From Rosa chinensis (taxonomy: Eukaryota > Streptophyta > Magnoliopsida > Rosales > Rosaceae): 64,000 bases of DNA. The stretch is taken from positions 5,697,501 to 5,761,500 of the forward strand of contig NC_037091.1 of the NCBI RefSeq assembly GCF_002994745.2, in the 5' to 3' direction. The position numbers and the translations under genes were made by a program. Positions within the stretch are counted from its first letter, which is position 1; each line of letters opens with the position of its first letter. Shown here piece by piece: positions 20,481 to 32,106 of the stretch. A model generated the notes under the pieces. The model ran no database searches. It saw only the letters and a program-made list of their open reading frames with translations, and was not told where the DNA came from.

Positions 20481-21128
20481 GCATAGACACTGATAAAATA
20501 GATTCTGTTTTTGTAGAATCTAGTGTTGAAATTAAGCTATGTTGAGGTGTTTAGGAAAATGCAAAACCCCTTGGGCATTGTACCTATACTTAGGCTGACA
20601 TAAGTCCTATAAGTTCTTGGTTTGATAAAGATTAAGCAACTATAGAAGAGGAGAATCTTCTAATGCTCTCCCAAAGTCTTAAAAATAAAAAAGTTGAAGA
20701 GAAAACAATGCCAAATGCAGTTTCGAGACCCTTACCCTACTTGCAATTGGACACCCATTGTGCATCTTGATTTTTGATTCAATTGGCTTAGCTTAATTTT
20801 ATTTATCTTTTGTTTGCATTTTTTGGTTTTGTTGTTTCTAAGAGGATTTTTTTATTCAAAAAATTATATAAATTCAAAACTAAGATAAGGACAAGTAATG
20901 AATTTGATGCTTGCCCATCGCATAGGGTGGGTCAACGACCTTGTTGCACGGTTCGCAATTGGGATTCGAAGGCTATGATTGCAAGAGCTTGTTTACAGGG
21001 TGTTGGTTTCGGTTACTTCACATCGCAGATTAGGTGATCAAAAAGCCAAGGCGGTGGTTGGGTCTTGAGCTTGTTCTAGAATAGTGTATGTGCTCTTCGG
21101 GCGGGGATACAAGTCGTGTCTCGTAGGG
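20481..21128. other. Unassigned intergenic DNA
   Basis: No supported gene, repeat or element. A 75-codon ORF at 20,810-21,037 has no recognisable domain and is probably chance. Confidence 0.5.
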
Positions 21129-21133
21129 GTGGA

Positions 21134-22776
21134 TGATACGCTAAAAACAAGCGTGCAATTTAACCCTGTAAAAATATAACCTTCCAAAATGTAGTCGTTT
21201 AATAATATAGAGCAAGCGAAGATCGTTCGATGCCAGAGACTAAGGGTATAAAAATTTAACACGTAAAATAAAATAAAATAAACTAAACTAAAACTAACTA
21301 AAACACAAAACCAAAAACAAGAAGAAACGCTGGAATGAGGGGATGAGAGGATTTTATGAAAAACGAAAGAAAGTAAACATACCAAGAAAATGTAAAAGGG
21401 AGAAAGAAGAATTGTACGAAAAATAAAGAACAGAAATTTGGGGGTTTTAGGGTTGTAAAATTGCAAAAAGTAAAGGAAGGATTTTTTTTTCTTCGAGTTT
21501 TTGAAATCAATGATAAACACATTAGAAGCTTAGCTATTATCCACCAATTAGGATCAAAACAGGTTATGCATCCTAGTTTTAATTACTAAGTTTATGAGAT
21601 AGAAATCAATCAAGAAACAAGTCTTTCACAATCATGTCTCTTATTTTACTTCCCTTAATTACCTAGTCTACGTGAATGTATGATATCTAAGCCTATCACA
21701 TATGCAATCAAAGTATAGAACGCTATCCTACCAAAGACATATTTAAAGCATTAAGTTTATGTGGAAGTTTGATCAACTATAGAACAAGAACCTAGTGTGG
21801 AATGCCTACCTAGCATGCAATTCTAATTGTTTGATTTAAACTTTCTTCCAAAAGTTGTTTCTACTTGCGAACATGTAAGACAAAACTATTAGGTGAATTT
21901 TTTCTAAGTCCTAGCTCCAATTACATGCTCATATCCTAAGTATATGCATCCAAAGAACATAAACATATAAAAGATTTCCATAAAACAAAACCAAACAATC
22001 AATCTCGTAAACCAAACTTTCGAAACTAGAATAGCATAACAAAAGAAAGTGACACACATTGTTTTGAAATCTATAAAAACATGATGGCAAGGGTGGATGG
22101 TGTGCACGGCAACTCTTCCTAGGATGGTGACTTCGAAAACTTTGTGAACTAGAGAGTTATAGATGAGAGAGCTTTGTAAGGTGGTGTATGAACTGTGTTG
22201 ATTAAAACCTCTCTATATAGGGGACACCAACCTTGTATCCTCCTTGAAGTTTTGCTTCCATTTTACTTCTCGAGTTGCTTTAGGTTTGCCTTTGATTGGT
22301 GCACATACTTGGAACCAATGCATTAATTCTACATCATCCCAATTAAGTCATCAAATCAATCTGTAATCTTGTAGGATTCCTCTAGCTTTTAGGTGTCTTC
22401 CATAGCTTCTTGAACCTTCCATTGTATACTGCAATGTAGCCTTGTAAGTCTCACCGCATCAAGTTTCCATGTTCAATAAGGATTTGACTTTTAATTCTTC
22501 TCCTTTTTACATTAGGTTTCCTTCTTGAATTAAGATTTCTTTGTTGATTTATTCTTGAAGCTTGAAGATTCTTGAGCTCTCCTTGTGCAACTAGAATTCC
22601 ATCTCCTTCAAGAATAGGTATGACTTTTTCCATGCCTTCTTGCGTCCAGTTTAATTTTTTTATGCTCCTTTGTTTTCCTAAAAATAAATCTAAGTTAAAA
22701 ATTATATATTAAGGAAAAAACTAAGCAAAATTTAATGGGCTAAATAATATATTCGTCACATTTTATGCTCCTATTA
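21134..22776 (-). mobile_element. Solo LTR (1.64 kb), Ty3/gypsy Tat/Ogre-like
   Basis: GTGGA occurs at 21129-21133 and 22777-22781, flanking a 1,643-bp unit with no internal coding region. On the minus strand the unit begins TAATAGGAGCATAAAATGTG and ends AGCGTATCA, so one terminus appears to have mutated from TG to TA. Internal phrases and a TATA-like stretch (ctctatatagggg) parallel the solo LTR at 42,220-43,725, which suggests the same lineage but a different family. Confidence 0.6.
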
Positions 22777-22968
22777 GTGGACTCAGTTTCGGTTAATTTT
22801 AACTTTGTTAACAATGTTGATTTAATCCTTATTTCTAATGAAAATTTAAAAATTTTCAATTGTAATTATACATATAGTAATTATCCAAATAACATCATTA
22901 TCCACAATTTTAATATAAAGCAAAAATACACATCAAAAGACCAACAAGACAATAGATATGAATATAAT

Positions 22969-23149
22969 CAGATTTGCTCATCTACGGGATAGTTTTAAGG
23001 GACTGTGAGGGACAAATGCATCTCAACCACATGTATTAAATATAAAAGCAGAAATTTTAACAACTTAAAACTGTGTATTTATTTTCAGCCATCAGATTCA
23101 CTTGTCCCTCACAGTTCCTTAAAAATTGTCCCTTAGGTGAGCAGACCTT
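22969..23149. mobile_element. 181-bp MITE, MULE-like
   Basis: Inverted ends of about 47 bp that include 'aagggactgtgagggaca'. The 10-bp direct repeat TGAATATAAT lies at 22959-22968 and 23150-23159. Confidence 0.75.
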
Positions 23150-23159
23150 TGAATATAAT

Positions 23160-23929
23160 ATAACTTATTCTATAATTTAAAGCTAGAAGAAATATAAAAA
23201 AAAAATAAGTAAATGAAATCAACTGCAATTAAAATTAAGTTACAACTCAAAGAAACTAAAAATAGCAATAGAAAATTAATAATTACATATGAGAATTAAA
23301 GTGTAATTAGAGTAACAAATATAATTTTTTATAATACAAATATAAGTTTTACTAATAATTTTATATCGGTTAAGTTCAATAATTTTTTGGTTTATTATAA
23401 GCATTAATCGAAAACTGCACCACATGTATCGGTTCGGTTTCAGTTAATTTTGTCAGTTCAGTGCGGTTTGGTGCGATTAGTCAATTTTCGGTTCCAAAAC
23501 GTGCACATTGTCTTGAATTCAGGTGCGGTGGCTTGGTCGAGGTGCGACAGTGTTCGATCGGCTTGAGTCGTAGCTGACAGCGGGGGCAGTTTTGAACTTA
23601 GAGGCAAATATATTATAGACAGTTTTGAACCTAATACAACTACAAAATAAAAAGAATAATTTATTATAGACTAAAACTAGAAAACCTAATTAAACCTCAT
23701 TAAATAAAAATCAGAAATAGAATCCTAAATACTAAAGAATATTACGCAAATATATAATTGGAATCCCAACCAAGATTTTGTTCGAGAATCCCGATATATC
23801 CAAAATAGTAATTTATGATTAATTCCATCATTAAGAAGCCTATTTGAATACCAATTTTCAATATTCAAATTATTCTTCTTAATGTGAAGACGTTTATTTC
23901 TTTTCGGGATTCTTTGTTGAAATTGGCTA
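23160..23929. other. AT-rich intergenic DNA, nothing recognised
   Basis: No open reading frame with domain content, no clear repeats. Simple AT-rich sequence. Confidence 0.5.
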
Positions 23930-24390
23930 AAATCTCGTCCTATATCACAATATTAACCTTATAGTTTCAAAATGTTTAATTCTACCCTTGTGATTTACGA
24001 AATTGATCAAAGTTGGTCCAAAATCAAATTTTGACAAAAACTTTGCCATGTGTAAGGATAAATTTGTCACCTCAATAAAAAAAATAAAACGAAAAAAAAT
24101 AAATTAGAAATTTTATAGGAAATGAAATTAAAAATAAATAAAAACTAGAATTCCACAACCTCCTATTTTTTTAGTTTCATTTTTCAAATACTATTTAATT
24201 TAATTTCTTTTACTATTTTAAACTGAAATGACGAATTTATCCTTGCACATGAGGGGTTTTTGTCAAAAATAGTATTTGGACCGATATCAATTAGTTTCGC
24301 AAACCACAGGAGTAAAATTATATATTTTTAAACCATAAGGTTAATTTTGAGCATCACTTCAAACCACAAGAACTATTTATAACTTTTACC
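23930..24390. mobile_element. Fold-back element with ~150-bp inverted ends
   Basis: 23,945-24,090 and 24,220-24,380 are diverged inverted copies (shared phrases include 'ttttgacaaaaac', 'aaggataaatt', 'attaacctta' and 'ttggtcc'/'cggtcca'). The long ends and small size fit a MULE-type MITE. Exact ends and target duplication could not be fixed. Confidence 0.6.
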
Positions 24391-24622
24391 CTTAGGTTTT
24401 CGGCTTTTGGGCCTAATGTCTTAAATTCTTTTCTTTGGTTTTTTTCTTTTGTAGTAGTTGTTTTTTTTTTTTTTTGTTTGGTATACCTTGGACTTTTTTA
24501 GAGCACATGTGTGGCAGGGTTCAGTCCAATGGCCAATATGAAAGTACACAAATTTCAGTCTTAGGCGTATGTACAAGTTTAACTCATTAGATCATATAGC
24601 TTCAACTAATTAGTAATCATTT

Positions 24623-25743
24623 AAAAAAAAATAAAAGGCTGGTGCGGTTGCCTTCAAGTCTTGATTAATAAAACTGTCGAATACGAGGGGGGACATTGAG
24701 CCTAAACCCCTGATTACAATAAGCATTAGGGTATGTCCCAAAATGATATCAGGAATCTCTACAAAGTACATGTATTCTAACAAACATCAACTACCAAAGA
24801 ATGCTCTACTGGCTATTCTATTTGCTTCAATATAGGCGGTGACATAACGGAAAGATAACTCGATATGTAACCCGATTACAACGTAGCATAATTATCAATT
24901 GCACAGCTTTCCTATAATGCTGCTGTCGGAAGATAAATCCGACGATACTTAGTTTCACCCTGCCACTAGGAGGCTAGCAAGGAACTTGCCACCTACCTAG
25001 AGTAGACATGTTACTGCAACTAGGAGATTGCGACCATTTGACAATGCAAGGAACTCGCCACCTGCCTAGAGTAGACAAGGCACACAAGATGCATAGACTT
25101 GCACAAATCCCATCGTGTCCTACCGAACCATAGCAGAGACTTATTAACAACAAAACAACAATTGAAAAGAAACAACTAAAACATAAACAGCTAAAAACAA
25201 GAGGCCACTAGCAACGGCCCAAAGCCATAGGCCCAGCCCAACCACCATGCTCCCCAGCAATGAACTCCAACGTTGTCTACAGCATATCCTGCTGCCCACG
25301 AACTTCCACGTCACCGCGCCGCATCAATACGCTGCCGCACTGCATCGCTCCGCAACAAACGACCCTTAATCCCGGCAGACTTCCGTGGCCGAAACACAAA
25401 GCGAAACAGATCCCTTTCAGGATTGTCTCAGCCATGAGATCACAGCTTTAGCTTTTGCCAAGATCTCAGGTGTACCGGTGACACCAGAACCCGCCATCGA
25501 CCAATAGCACCCCATCACTGCATCTCCTCTGCGCTCGCCCATGATCCGAGGAGATCAGGTCGAAATCAATTTGCCGAACCCGGAATCAACTGCCCATTCA
25601 CCATCCCTGGACCACGTCTCTGCCATGGAGCCCCACCAGTGTGCAAAGCACCCTCATCATCCCGTCCAACAACGACGCCCCAAGGGCGCGCCACAGGACG
25701 GAAGTTGGTTTTTTTTGTCGACTGCAAACGGCTCTCTAGGATG
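24623..25743 (-). mobile_element. Non-coding LINE relative, copy B
   Basis: TTAGTAATCATTT occurs at 24610-24622 and 25744-25756. On the minus strand the unit ends in an A-rich tail (complement of 24,623-24,636). Its 3' half is clearly related to 51,377-52,577 (shared 'gccttgtctactctaggcagg', 'gtcgtcggatttatc', 'gttatgtcaccgc' and 'aggctcaatgtccccc'-type phrases; here with a doubled 'tctactctagg..gg' block). The 5' half is GC-rich and has no ORF of LINE type. It is a non-autonomous non-LTR element mobilised in trans. Confidence 0.8.
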
Positions 25744-25756
25744 TTAGTAATCATTT

Positions 25757-26535
25757 TAGCAAGTGTGGGATTTGTCTCTCGATTAGGCAGAAAAGGCAAA
25801 AGCAGTGTTTAATGTGCTTCGGGAATTTAGAATCTAATGTATTGTAACATCCTGACGGTGTCTGTGAGGTCATGAGAATATTAATGAATATTCATTCCTC
25901 TTAAAAATAAAAATAAAAATAAAAATAGTGATAAACATTCCTTAAAACATTTTCGCTTGGTAGTTTCAAGTCTTCCTTCCTACAAAATCATGCTGCTCGT
26001 TGTAGGCAGTTTTTCAGTTTCACCTCTATAGGCGAAGTTGGTGCAAATATTTTGCCAAATGGATTGCAAGGTTTGGGAACTATCCGAGCCATCCTACCAC
26101 GGTTTAAAATCAAAAATATCAGTGATTTCAGGAATGTGTATGTTGTTAAACAAGTGTGTCACTTGTTAGTCAAACCACTCTCTGACCTCAGATCAAGAGA
26201 GGTATCATCCATTACCAAAATTCATTGGGTTCTCAGGTCACCATTTCAATATCGTTCTGAAACAACTACTTAACCAGGAAATTCAGAAATTATAGCATTG
26301 ATTAGCTAGCAAGTAGAGATCATAATACTAAACATTCTAAAAAAAGACCACTATAGATGACCCGCCAATATCTTTGTTTCGTACTATACTACCAATAAGA
26401 GGAGTTCGACATAAATATGATGAACACATTTGATGTATGGAGTAATCAGCAATACGGTAAATTAACTTCATATAGAGTACCAACATCAAAAGTCACAACA
26501 TAGGCGAAAATTAAGAGAAACAAACAAAAATTTAA
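25757..26535. other. Unassigned DNA next to the RPS15 fragment
   Basis: A short A-rich (aaaat)n stretch at 25,903-25,926 may be the tail of a further small retro-insertion. A plus-strand ORF at about 26,040-26,270 has a protein-like look but I cannot assign it to a family. Nothing else is supported. Confidence 0.4.
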
Positions 26536-26606
26536 GCTGAACTTCTTGAACGTTCTCTTCTTCGGGACTCCGGCTGCCGCCACATCGGTCTCAACGTCCG
26601 GCTGAA

Positions 26607-26666
<60 letters not shown>

Positions 26667-26690
26667 GAGTTGAGATTGGGGACTCACCAT
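26536..26690 (-). pseudogene. RPS15: Truncated cytosolic ribosomal protein S15 gene (5' end only)
   Basis: On the minus strand an ATG (26690-26688) is followed at once by a GT donor, an intron containing a (CT)n run, and a second exon at 26601-26536. The spliced reading starts M-PDVETDVAAAGVPKKRTFKKFS, the N-terminus of eukaryotic uS19/RPS15 of the 40S subunit (plant forms begin MADVE..AAAGVPKKRTFKKF). After Ser-23 the sequence stops matching and runs into AT-rich DNA. The remaining ~130 residues are not found in the window. The promoter side is preserved. It could be an ordinary truncated gene, or the 5' piece of a gene broken by a rearrangement. It cannot encode a functional S15. Confidence 0.75.
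26611..26662. repeat. (AG)n microsatellite in RPS15 intron 1
   Basis: A 52-bp AG run, reading (CT)n on the gene strand, within the short first intron. Confidence 0.95.
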
Positions 26691-26750
26691 GATTGGGAGA
26701 GTTCGGAGGCGCAGAGCAGGGAAGGCAAGAGCTTGAGGATTGGGGCCGCT

Positions 26751-26862
26751 TAGGGTTTCGAACGAGGTGAAGAAGTTTCAAGGTGAATTTATACTTGGTC
26801 GATTTTGGGAGGTGGTGATTACCCTAGACTGGTTGGGCTCACTATGGGCCAAGAATTGGGCT
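26751..26862 (-). promoter_or_regulatory. Ribosomal-protein-type promoter: telo-box and site II motifs
   Basis: On the minus strand AAACCCTA (telo-box, 26751-26758) lies about 60 bp upstream of the RPS15 ATG. Further upstream are three site II-type elements (TGGGCY) seen on the plus strand at 26834-26839, 26845-26850 and 26857-26862. This pair of motifs is characteristic of plant ribosomal-protein gene promoters (TCP and telomere-repeat-binding factors). Confidence 0.65.
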
Positions 26863-26869
26863 TCACGTT

Positions 26870-27500
26870 TAAAGTATACTCTTGTTGAGTCCAAAAATTT
26901 CTTCAGCTTATTAATTTGGCTCCTGACCACTGTCTGACTAGCGCCTAGCGATTTTGAGAATATTGGTAACTTCTTTAATTTGTTGTAAAATTGAAAAGTA
27001 ATAGCCTTACATATACGCAATCACAGGTTATTTATAGTCCACATGACCAAATTTGCACTACATGAACCAAAAGCACAAGTGTCTTAGGTCTTGTAAGTTT
27101 GAATTTCATAAATCTTTGTCTGAAGTTTATTAGTGCTTTTGTCTCTCCAAATTATTACATGGTTGGACCAGTGTACACTTGCAATGCCTTCAATCATCAC
27201 TATTCGAGGAATTGTTTCAATGGATGTGACAACCCTATGGTCAAGTCACTATGCAAATTGAGGGTAGGGGGGTCATTTTTTTGTTACGTTCACCAACACT
27301 TTTGACATCGAGCATGTGAAATGAAGCAGCCCTAGGAGTTTCAATAAGGTGCTGGTTATTGTGAACGTTAACGACGACGGTTTCTCTCACATCAAAAGCA
27401 TCCCACTAAACGCAGTTTTTGGCTTCATATCATTGGTATCTTGGCAGCTTATATAACTACTCTCACTATCCACCAGATCGGCAAAACCATTTGTTGTGTA
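26870..27500. other. Unassigned intergenic DNA
   Basis: No supported gene or element. Small ORFs here have no recognisable content. Confidence 0.5.
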
Positions 27501-28077
27501 CTCGATCTAAGGTCGTGTTTGTTTTCCTTCATATAAGGACTAGATAGGAAAACGAAAGTCAAATCTGACCACTAGTTATGTTTGGAGGCCCAGATATGGT
27601 TGGGCCGGAAATCTTGTGTCCTATCAGAGATGGATAACAAATCCATTTAGAATGGTATGATAAAACAAATCCAGTTCTAATTTCTCTCTCTTGACTCATC
27701 TCGAGACCACGCAAAACGCTCGAGACCTTGATCTTGCTACCTGCTCCGTCCCAATTTTCCAGCCATTTTCGACTGCTTCCGACTGTCTCCAACCTTCTCC
27801 GATCTCATTCTGCTGTCATTTAGGTAAATTTCTCTTTGATTTTAACTCTTGTTTGTGGTTCTCGATCTGTAGCTGCTATTTTCTCTGGCAGATTCAACTT
27901 CAATCATATGTAATGGATCTTTCTCTCTAATTTGATGGGTTTTCTTCACCTTTTATCTGGGATTGTAAGTTTAATTCATGGGTATTATGATTTTTTGATT
28001 AATTGAGATTTGGTTTGTATGTATTTGTATGTATATGATTAATTCATCGAGAATGGATGTCATGAAGTAGTTTGTAT

Positions 28078-28229
28078 GTTTTTTTTTTTTTTTTTTGAAT
28101 AAAGGGCTGGTGCGGCTGCCCTCAAGCCTCAATTGATGAAACTGTCGAATACAAGGGGGGGGGGGACATTGAGCCTAAACCCCTGATTACAATAAGCAGC
28201 TAGAATATTTTTTGAAATAATATCAGAAA
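28078..28229 (-). mobile_element. 5'-truncated copy of the non-coding LINE family
   Basis: On the minus strand this ends in a poly(A) tail (T run 28,078-28,096). Its last ~130 bp match the 3' ends of the elements at 24,623 and 51,377 (gagggcagccgca, cagtttcat and 'ggctcaatgtcccc'). At the truncated side a perfect 15-bp inverted repeat (28215-28229 with 28234-28248, 4-bp loop) marks the junction. Confidence 0.75.
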
Positions 28230-29291
28230 TCACTTTCTGATATTATTTTCTAAAATAATAGTTAGTGGCTGAAGCTTTTCTTGCCATGGAACACCGGAAA
28301 GAATAAGTACATCTGCATGCCCAAAGTGTAAATTGAAATCACTTTCGAGATTCCATCAAGTGACAGAAATGTTACATGAGGTTTGGTGTATTCTGATATA
28401 TACTTTAATTCTGTTGAATTTATTTTCAGAAAACTCATTAAGAACCTTTAGCAACCGTAGTTTGCATGTAAAACCAACTAGACAATACTTACGCTCTTTT
28501 GAAATGATAAACATTGGAGCTTGGGATATTCCTCTATCTGAGTGAGGGATTGGTGTTGTCATTCAAATTGATTCTGGTGTCTTTTGCAGGGAATGACATG
28601 CATAGGTTTTTCAACTGTGCAGTGGAAGCTGAAGTAGCTGTTCAGAATTTCAGACTTGTTGTTTTGTCAAATCACCAGCATATCACTTCTGGCTGAACTG
28701 TTCTCGTTTCCATACCACACTTGAAAGTGATCTATTTTCAACTTGTTGAGATGCATAAACTCTGCACTTCCTTTCTTATGGAGTTGGACTAGTACTCACA
28801 AATAAAGCTAATAGCGCTGCTGATTATGCTGCAAATTAAGCTTGCTAAACAAAGGATGTGCACCAAATCTGGCTTTGGCTTTGGCTTCGACTTTTTTGAG
28901 TCCTTTGTTTGTTATCGACTTCATGATCATATTTCATGTTGTGGCTTGGCATGTTGTTTGGTCTAATTGGTCTTGTAACTGGATATTTTCATATAGTAAT
29001 TGTACTTGCTAGTATAAAGTACATCAATTTTTTTTTTAGAAAATTGATTTATTAAATCATATGTCCAGAATTATTGTTGTAAATTTCATATTTTAGCTTG
29101 AGTGCTTTTATTTTTATTATATCAAATGTTTATGAGTGCTTGATAAGAGAATAAAAAAATGATAATAAAAAGAAAAATGTTCAAATGGTTGTTTTTGGCT
29201 TATCCAATCAGCTATAAATATATACCTACCAAACGTGGTACTGCATAGGTGCAGGACTTCTCCAATCCAATCTAATCAAGTCTGATTAGGA

Positions 29292-29460
29292 TGAGAGATT
29301 ATTCAGAGCACCGCCGTGCACTTGCACCAACATAAATGAATGGTTAGATTGCATTAAATACACTTTTTGTTTATTAAAAATAAAGTTGATAATAAATATC
29401 AAGGGTTGAGATTATTTTATAAGGGTTGGGTCACTTACACCGTCGGTGCATAGAATAATT
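29292..29460. mobile_element. Small MITE nested in the Harbinger-like element
   Basis: Inverted ends around 'ttattcagagcaccgccg' and, reversed, 'attattctatgcaccgacg' enclose about 170 bp. It interrupts an otherwise continuous 'gattaggattgga' context. Target duplication is not resolved. Confidence 0.45.
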
Positions 29461-29517
29461 TCCAGATTAGGATTGGATTACAAATCCAATCCAATCCATG
29501 GTACCAAACACAGCCTA

Positions 29518-30473
29518 CATCCATAGGGTCGTGTTATGGGATTGTGAGGGTGCGCATCAAACTTACCCTAGATGACCAAGTTCGCCTTGAAAGGCGTTTT
29601 CGCTTCTCACCAATGGAGAAGATGGCTTTAACCTTCAAGTAGGAGATTAGTGAGAGTGCCCAGTCTGAGTCTCTCCCGATAATTGGTGGATCCTAGTCTG
29701 GATCTTTAGTCCTGGCCTTGATCCTTAGGGCTAAAGTGCCTTGGGTCTTGACCTCAGCCACGTTTGATTACCTTGGGATTTTTTGAGTGTTTGGTTGAGG
29801 AAAACGGTTTGCATGTCCACCTTACCAATTAGGGATTACATCAGAGGCTCAAAGCCATTGTGCTCGACTGGTGTGCCCCGGACTCGTGAAGGTGATGAAG
29901 AGCAGGGTGGTAAGCACACTCGCAGCTCTCTGGATTTGGCATATGTAGTGTTACAGCCTGAAGAATTCGGTATAACCTTGGATCGATGTTTCATGTTCAA
30001 AATCTGTCCCAAATTGAGTCAATGTAACTATTTTTTTTCTTGTTCAATCAAATTGAGGGAGGATTTGAACCTGATACATCTATCAATATTTTGTTGGAGA
30101 CAAATGTCTTATTAACGAGACCACATGTTAGTCGGCTATAACAAAAATGTCTTAATCAGGAGACCACATGCTAGTTGGAGATAACAATAACTACTTAAAT
30201 TTCGATTTATGTTGATAATGTTTGGCACTTGGATCTAGAAAAATGATGTAGAAATATCGAAAAAAAAATTTGCCGGTTAAAAAGTAGCAGTTAATATGTG
30301 GTTTTGTTGGTGCTACTGGGTAAGTCTCTTTCTTTTGCTCTCTTCTATTCTTTACAAGTTTGTGCCACCATAATCCCTATGTCTATGCATGATTCCTTTT
30401 CTCTTTGCACAAATCTCCAATAATGAACGCACAAGGTTGAAATATGGACCAATTGGATTAATAAATAGTACTG
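29518..30473. other. Unassigned DNA downstream of the NAD kinase-like gene
   Basis: No supported gene. A short phrase 'gagaccacatg.tagt.gg..ataacaa' is doubled at about 30,117-30,190. The 3' UTR of the minus-strand gene should lie just below 30,474. Confidence 0.4.
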
Positions 30474-31839
30474 TTAACTTAATTCGTCAGCAGTAATACT
30501 TGAAATTTCAATTCTTTGAATGCAAGCCTTTAGCTTGCGCTGAATGCTTGGCCTTGCAGGGGACAAAACAGCTTCTTTCCAAACAGAACCAGGTTCCAGT
30601 ATAAGGCCCGGGTTGTGCGTGTAAAGCTCGTAAATCGAATCGGCTTTAGAGTTCAAATTGCTCAAGTCTGTCAAGCATTTGAATTCTTTCGGATCCTCTA
30701 GCAGGTTGTTGTCTCCATCCTTCCATCCTATCAGCTGCATTTACACATAAATCATGTTAGTAAATACCACACTAAACAAAGTGCGGGATGAAATGTCTCA
30801 AAAATCCTAGGGTAGTATTTTTTATCACTAGTTTGTAAGTTGCTTAGAAAATGGAAATTACCTTAGGAGGGCCAGCCATAGCATTAGTGCAGTAGAGCCT
30901 GGCATTATCGACAAGCTGGCAGTATCCAGTAAATGCTTTAGCAAATCTCTGGTGGCATTGAATCTGTGAATTTACCCTCACTGCCCTACGAATCATTATA
31001 GCTCTCCTAATGCCTCCAATAACAGCTAAATAAGCATCACAAACCACTCCAACCAACTCTATTCTGTACGGTTTTCTCTGGGGCTTCCCTGCTTTTTTTA
31101 ACTTTTGATGCTCATCCTCTTCTTCTTCACTTGTTCCCAATAATTTTCAGTGATGGTGCCATCATCAGCCACCTTGTATCCAACTCCCATCCGGTATCGG
31201 CAGTTGTGAACATTTCGGGCCATTGCTATTGTCTGAACGACAAAGGGTGCCCATGATAGAGTGCCATCCATGATCACATCCCGTCCTTCGTTGAGTGCAG
31301 TCACTAGGAGGGACGATGCAGCATCCGTGGATGATCGGTGCACCTACATTGATCAGAAAAGGGTCATTCATTTGATGCAATTACATAGCTTTTATAAGGG
31401 ACTTCTGCAATATTACCGAAAGGTAAACATTTACCGATAGCATAAAAGAACTCTGCCACTTTATCTATTTTTTGACAATCTACTAATGGTTCCCTATTGA
31501 GTGTGGATGATTGTGGTTGTTGATCTGATGTGATTCTTACATTTCACCATCCCACATCAACCAAGCATAAATGATTGTCAGTTGATGATTGATTTGTGTC
31601 TTAGCATTGAATGTCACAGCAATCGTTGGGTAAAGAATTTAATTCCCACTCACATGTAAACAATAGATGGAAACAAATTGAATGAGAGAACTTACCAATT
31701 CAGCAGATTGGAGCATGTCATGGTGATGACCTTTCAGGCTTAGAGCTCTGTAAAGAACATCCGCCTCCTTGAAAGCGTCTGCCTGTACAACCACCGCATT
31801 TTTCTTGGCTTCTGTCCAGAATCCCCTGCAGCCACACAC

Positions 31840-32106
31840 TGAAAGCTAGGATTCTTGAAGTAATAGCTAGAGAGAAAATAGAGAGAAATTGAAGAGAGGT
31901 TTTTCTATTACAGTGATTCTGTTACAACCAACAACAAACAAGAGAGAAAGAGCAGCTATTTATACAAGTGAACAAGTGAGCAGAATTGTGACACGTGTAA
32001 ACCAGCTGTAGGCAACTTAATCACATAAGCATGTACGTAACAAACTAAGTAACAATTAACTCTAATTAACCCTAATTAGCAGACAGACTAATCTTCTTCG
32101 TTAACA
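31840..32106 (-). repeat. 3' LTR of the copia element
   Basis: 267 bp, element-strand TGTTAACGAAG...CTAGCTTTCA. The element's own stop codon lies in the first bases of this LTR. Confidence 0.95.

Larger units (their letters stand above)
27511..29517. mobile_element. Possible PIF/Harbinger-like element (2.0 kb)
   Basis: Ends GGTCGTGTTTG at left and, reversed, GGCTGTGTTTGG at right resemble the GGCC..TGTTTG termini of Harbinger-type elements. Multiple 'ccaatcc/ggattgg' phrases occur near the right end. The flanking triplets (TAA, TAC) do not match perfectly. The interior has promoter/UTR-like CT-rich DNA (27,670-27,930) and later insertions but no identifiable transposase. Confidence 0.35.

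Noticed and set aside
21038..21520. 160-codon minus-strand ORF rich in Phe and Leu
   Set aside because: AT-rich solo-LTR sequence. The apparent membrane-protein look comes from T-rich composition.
29783..30115. 110-codon ORF
   Set aside because: No recognisable domain, repeated words and mixed composition. Treated as chance.
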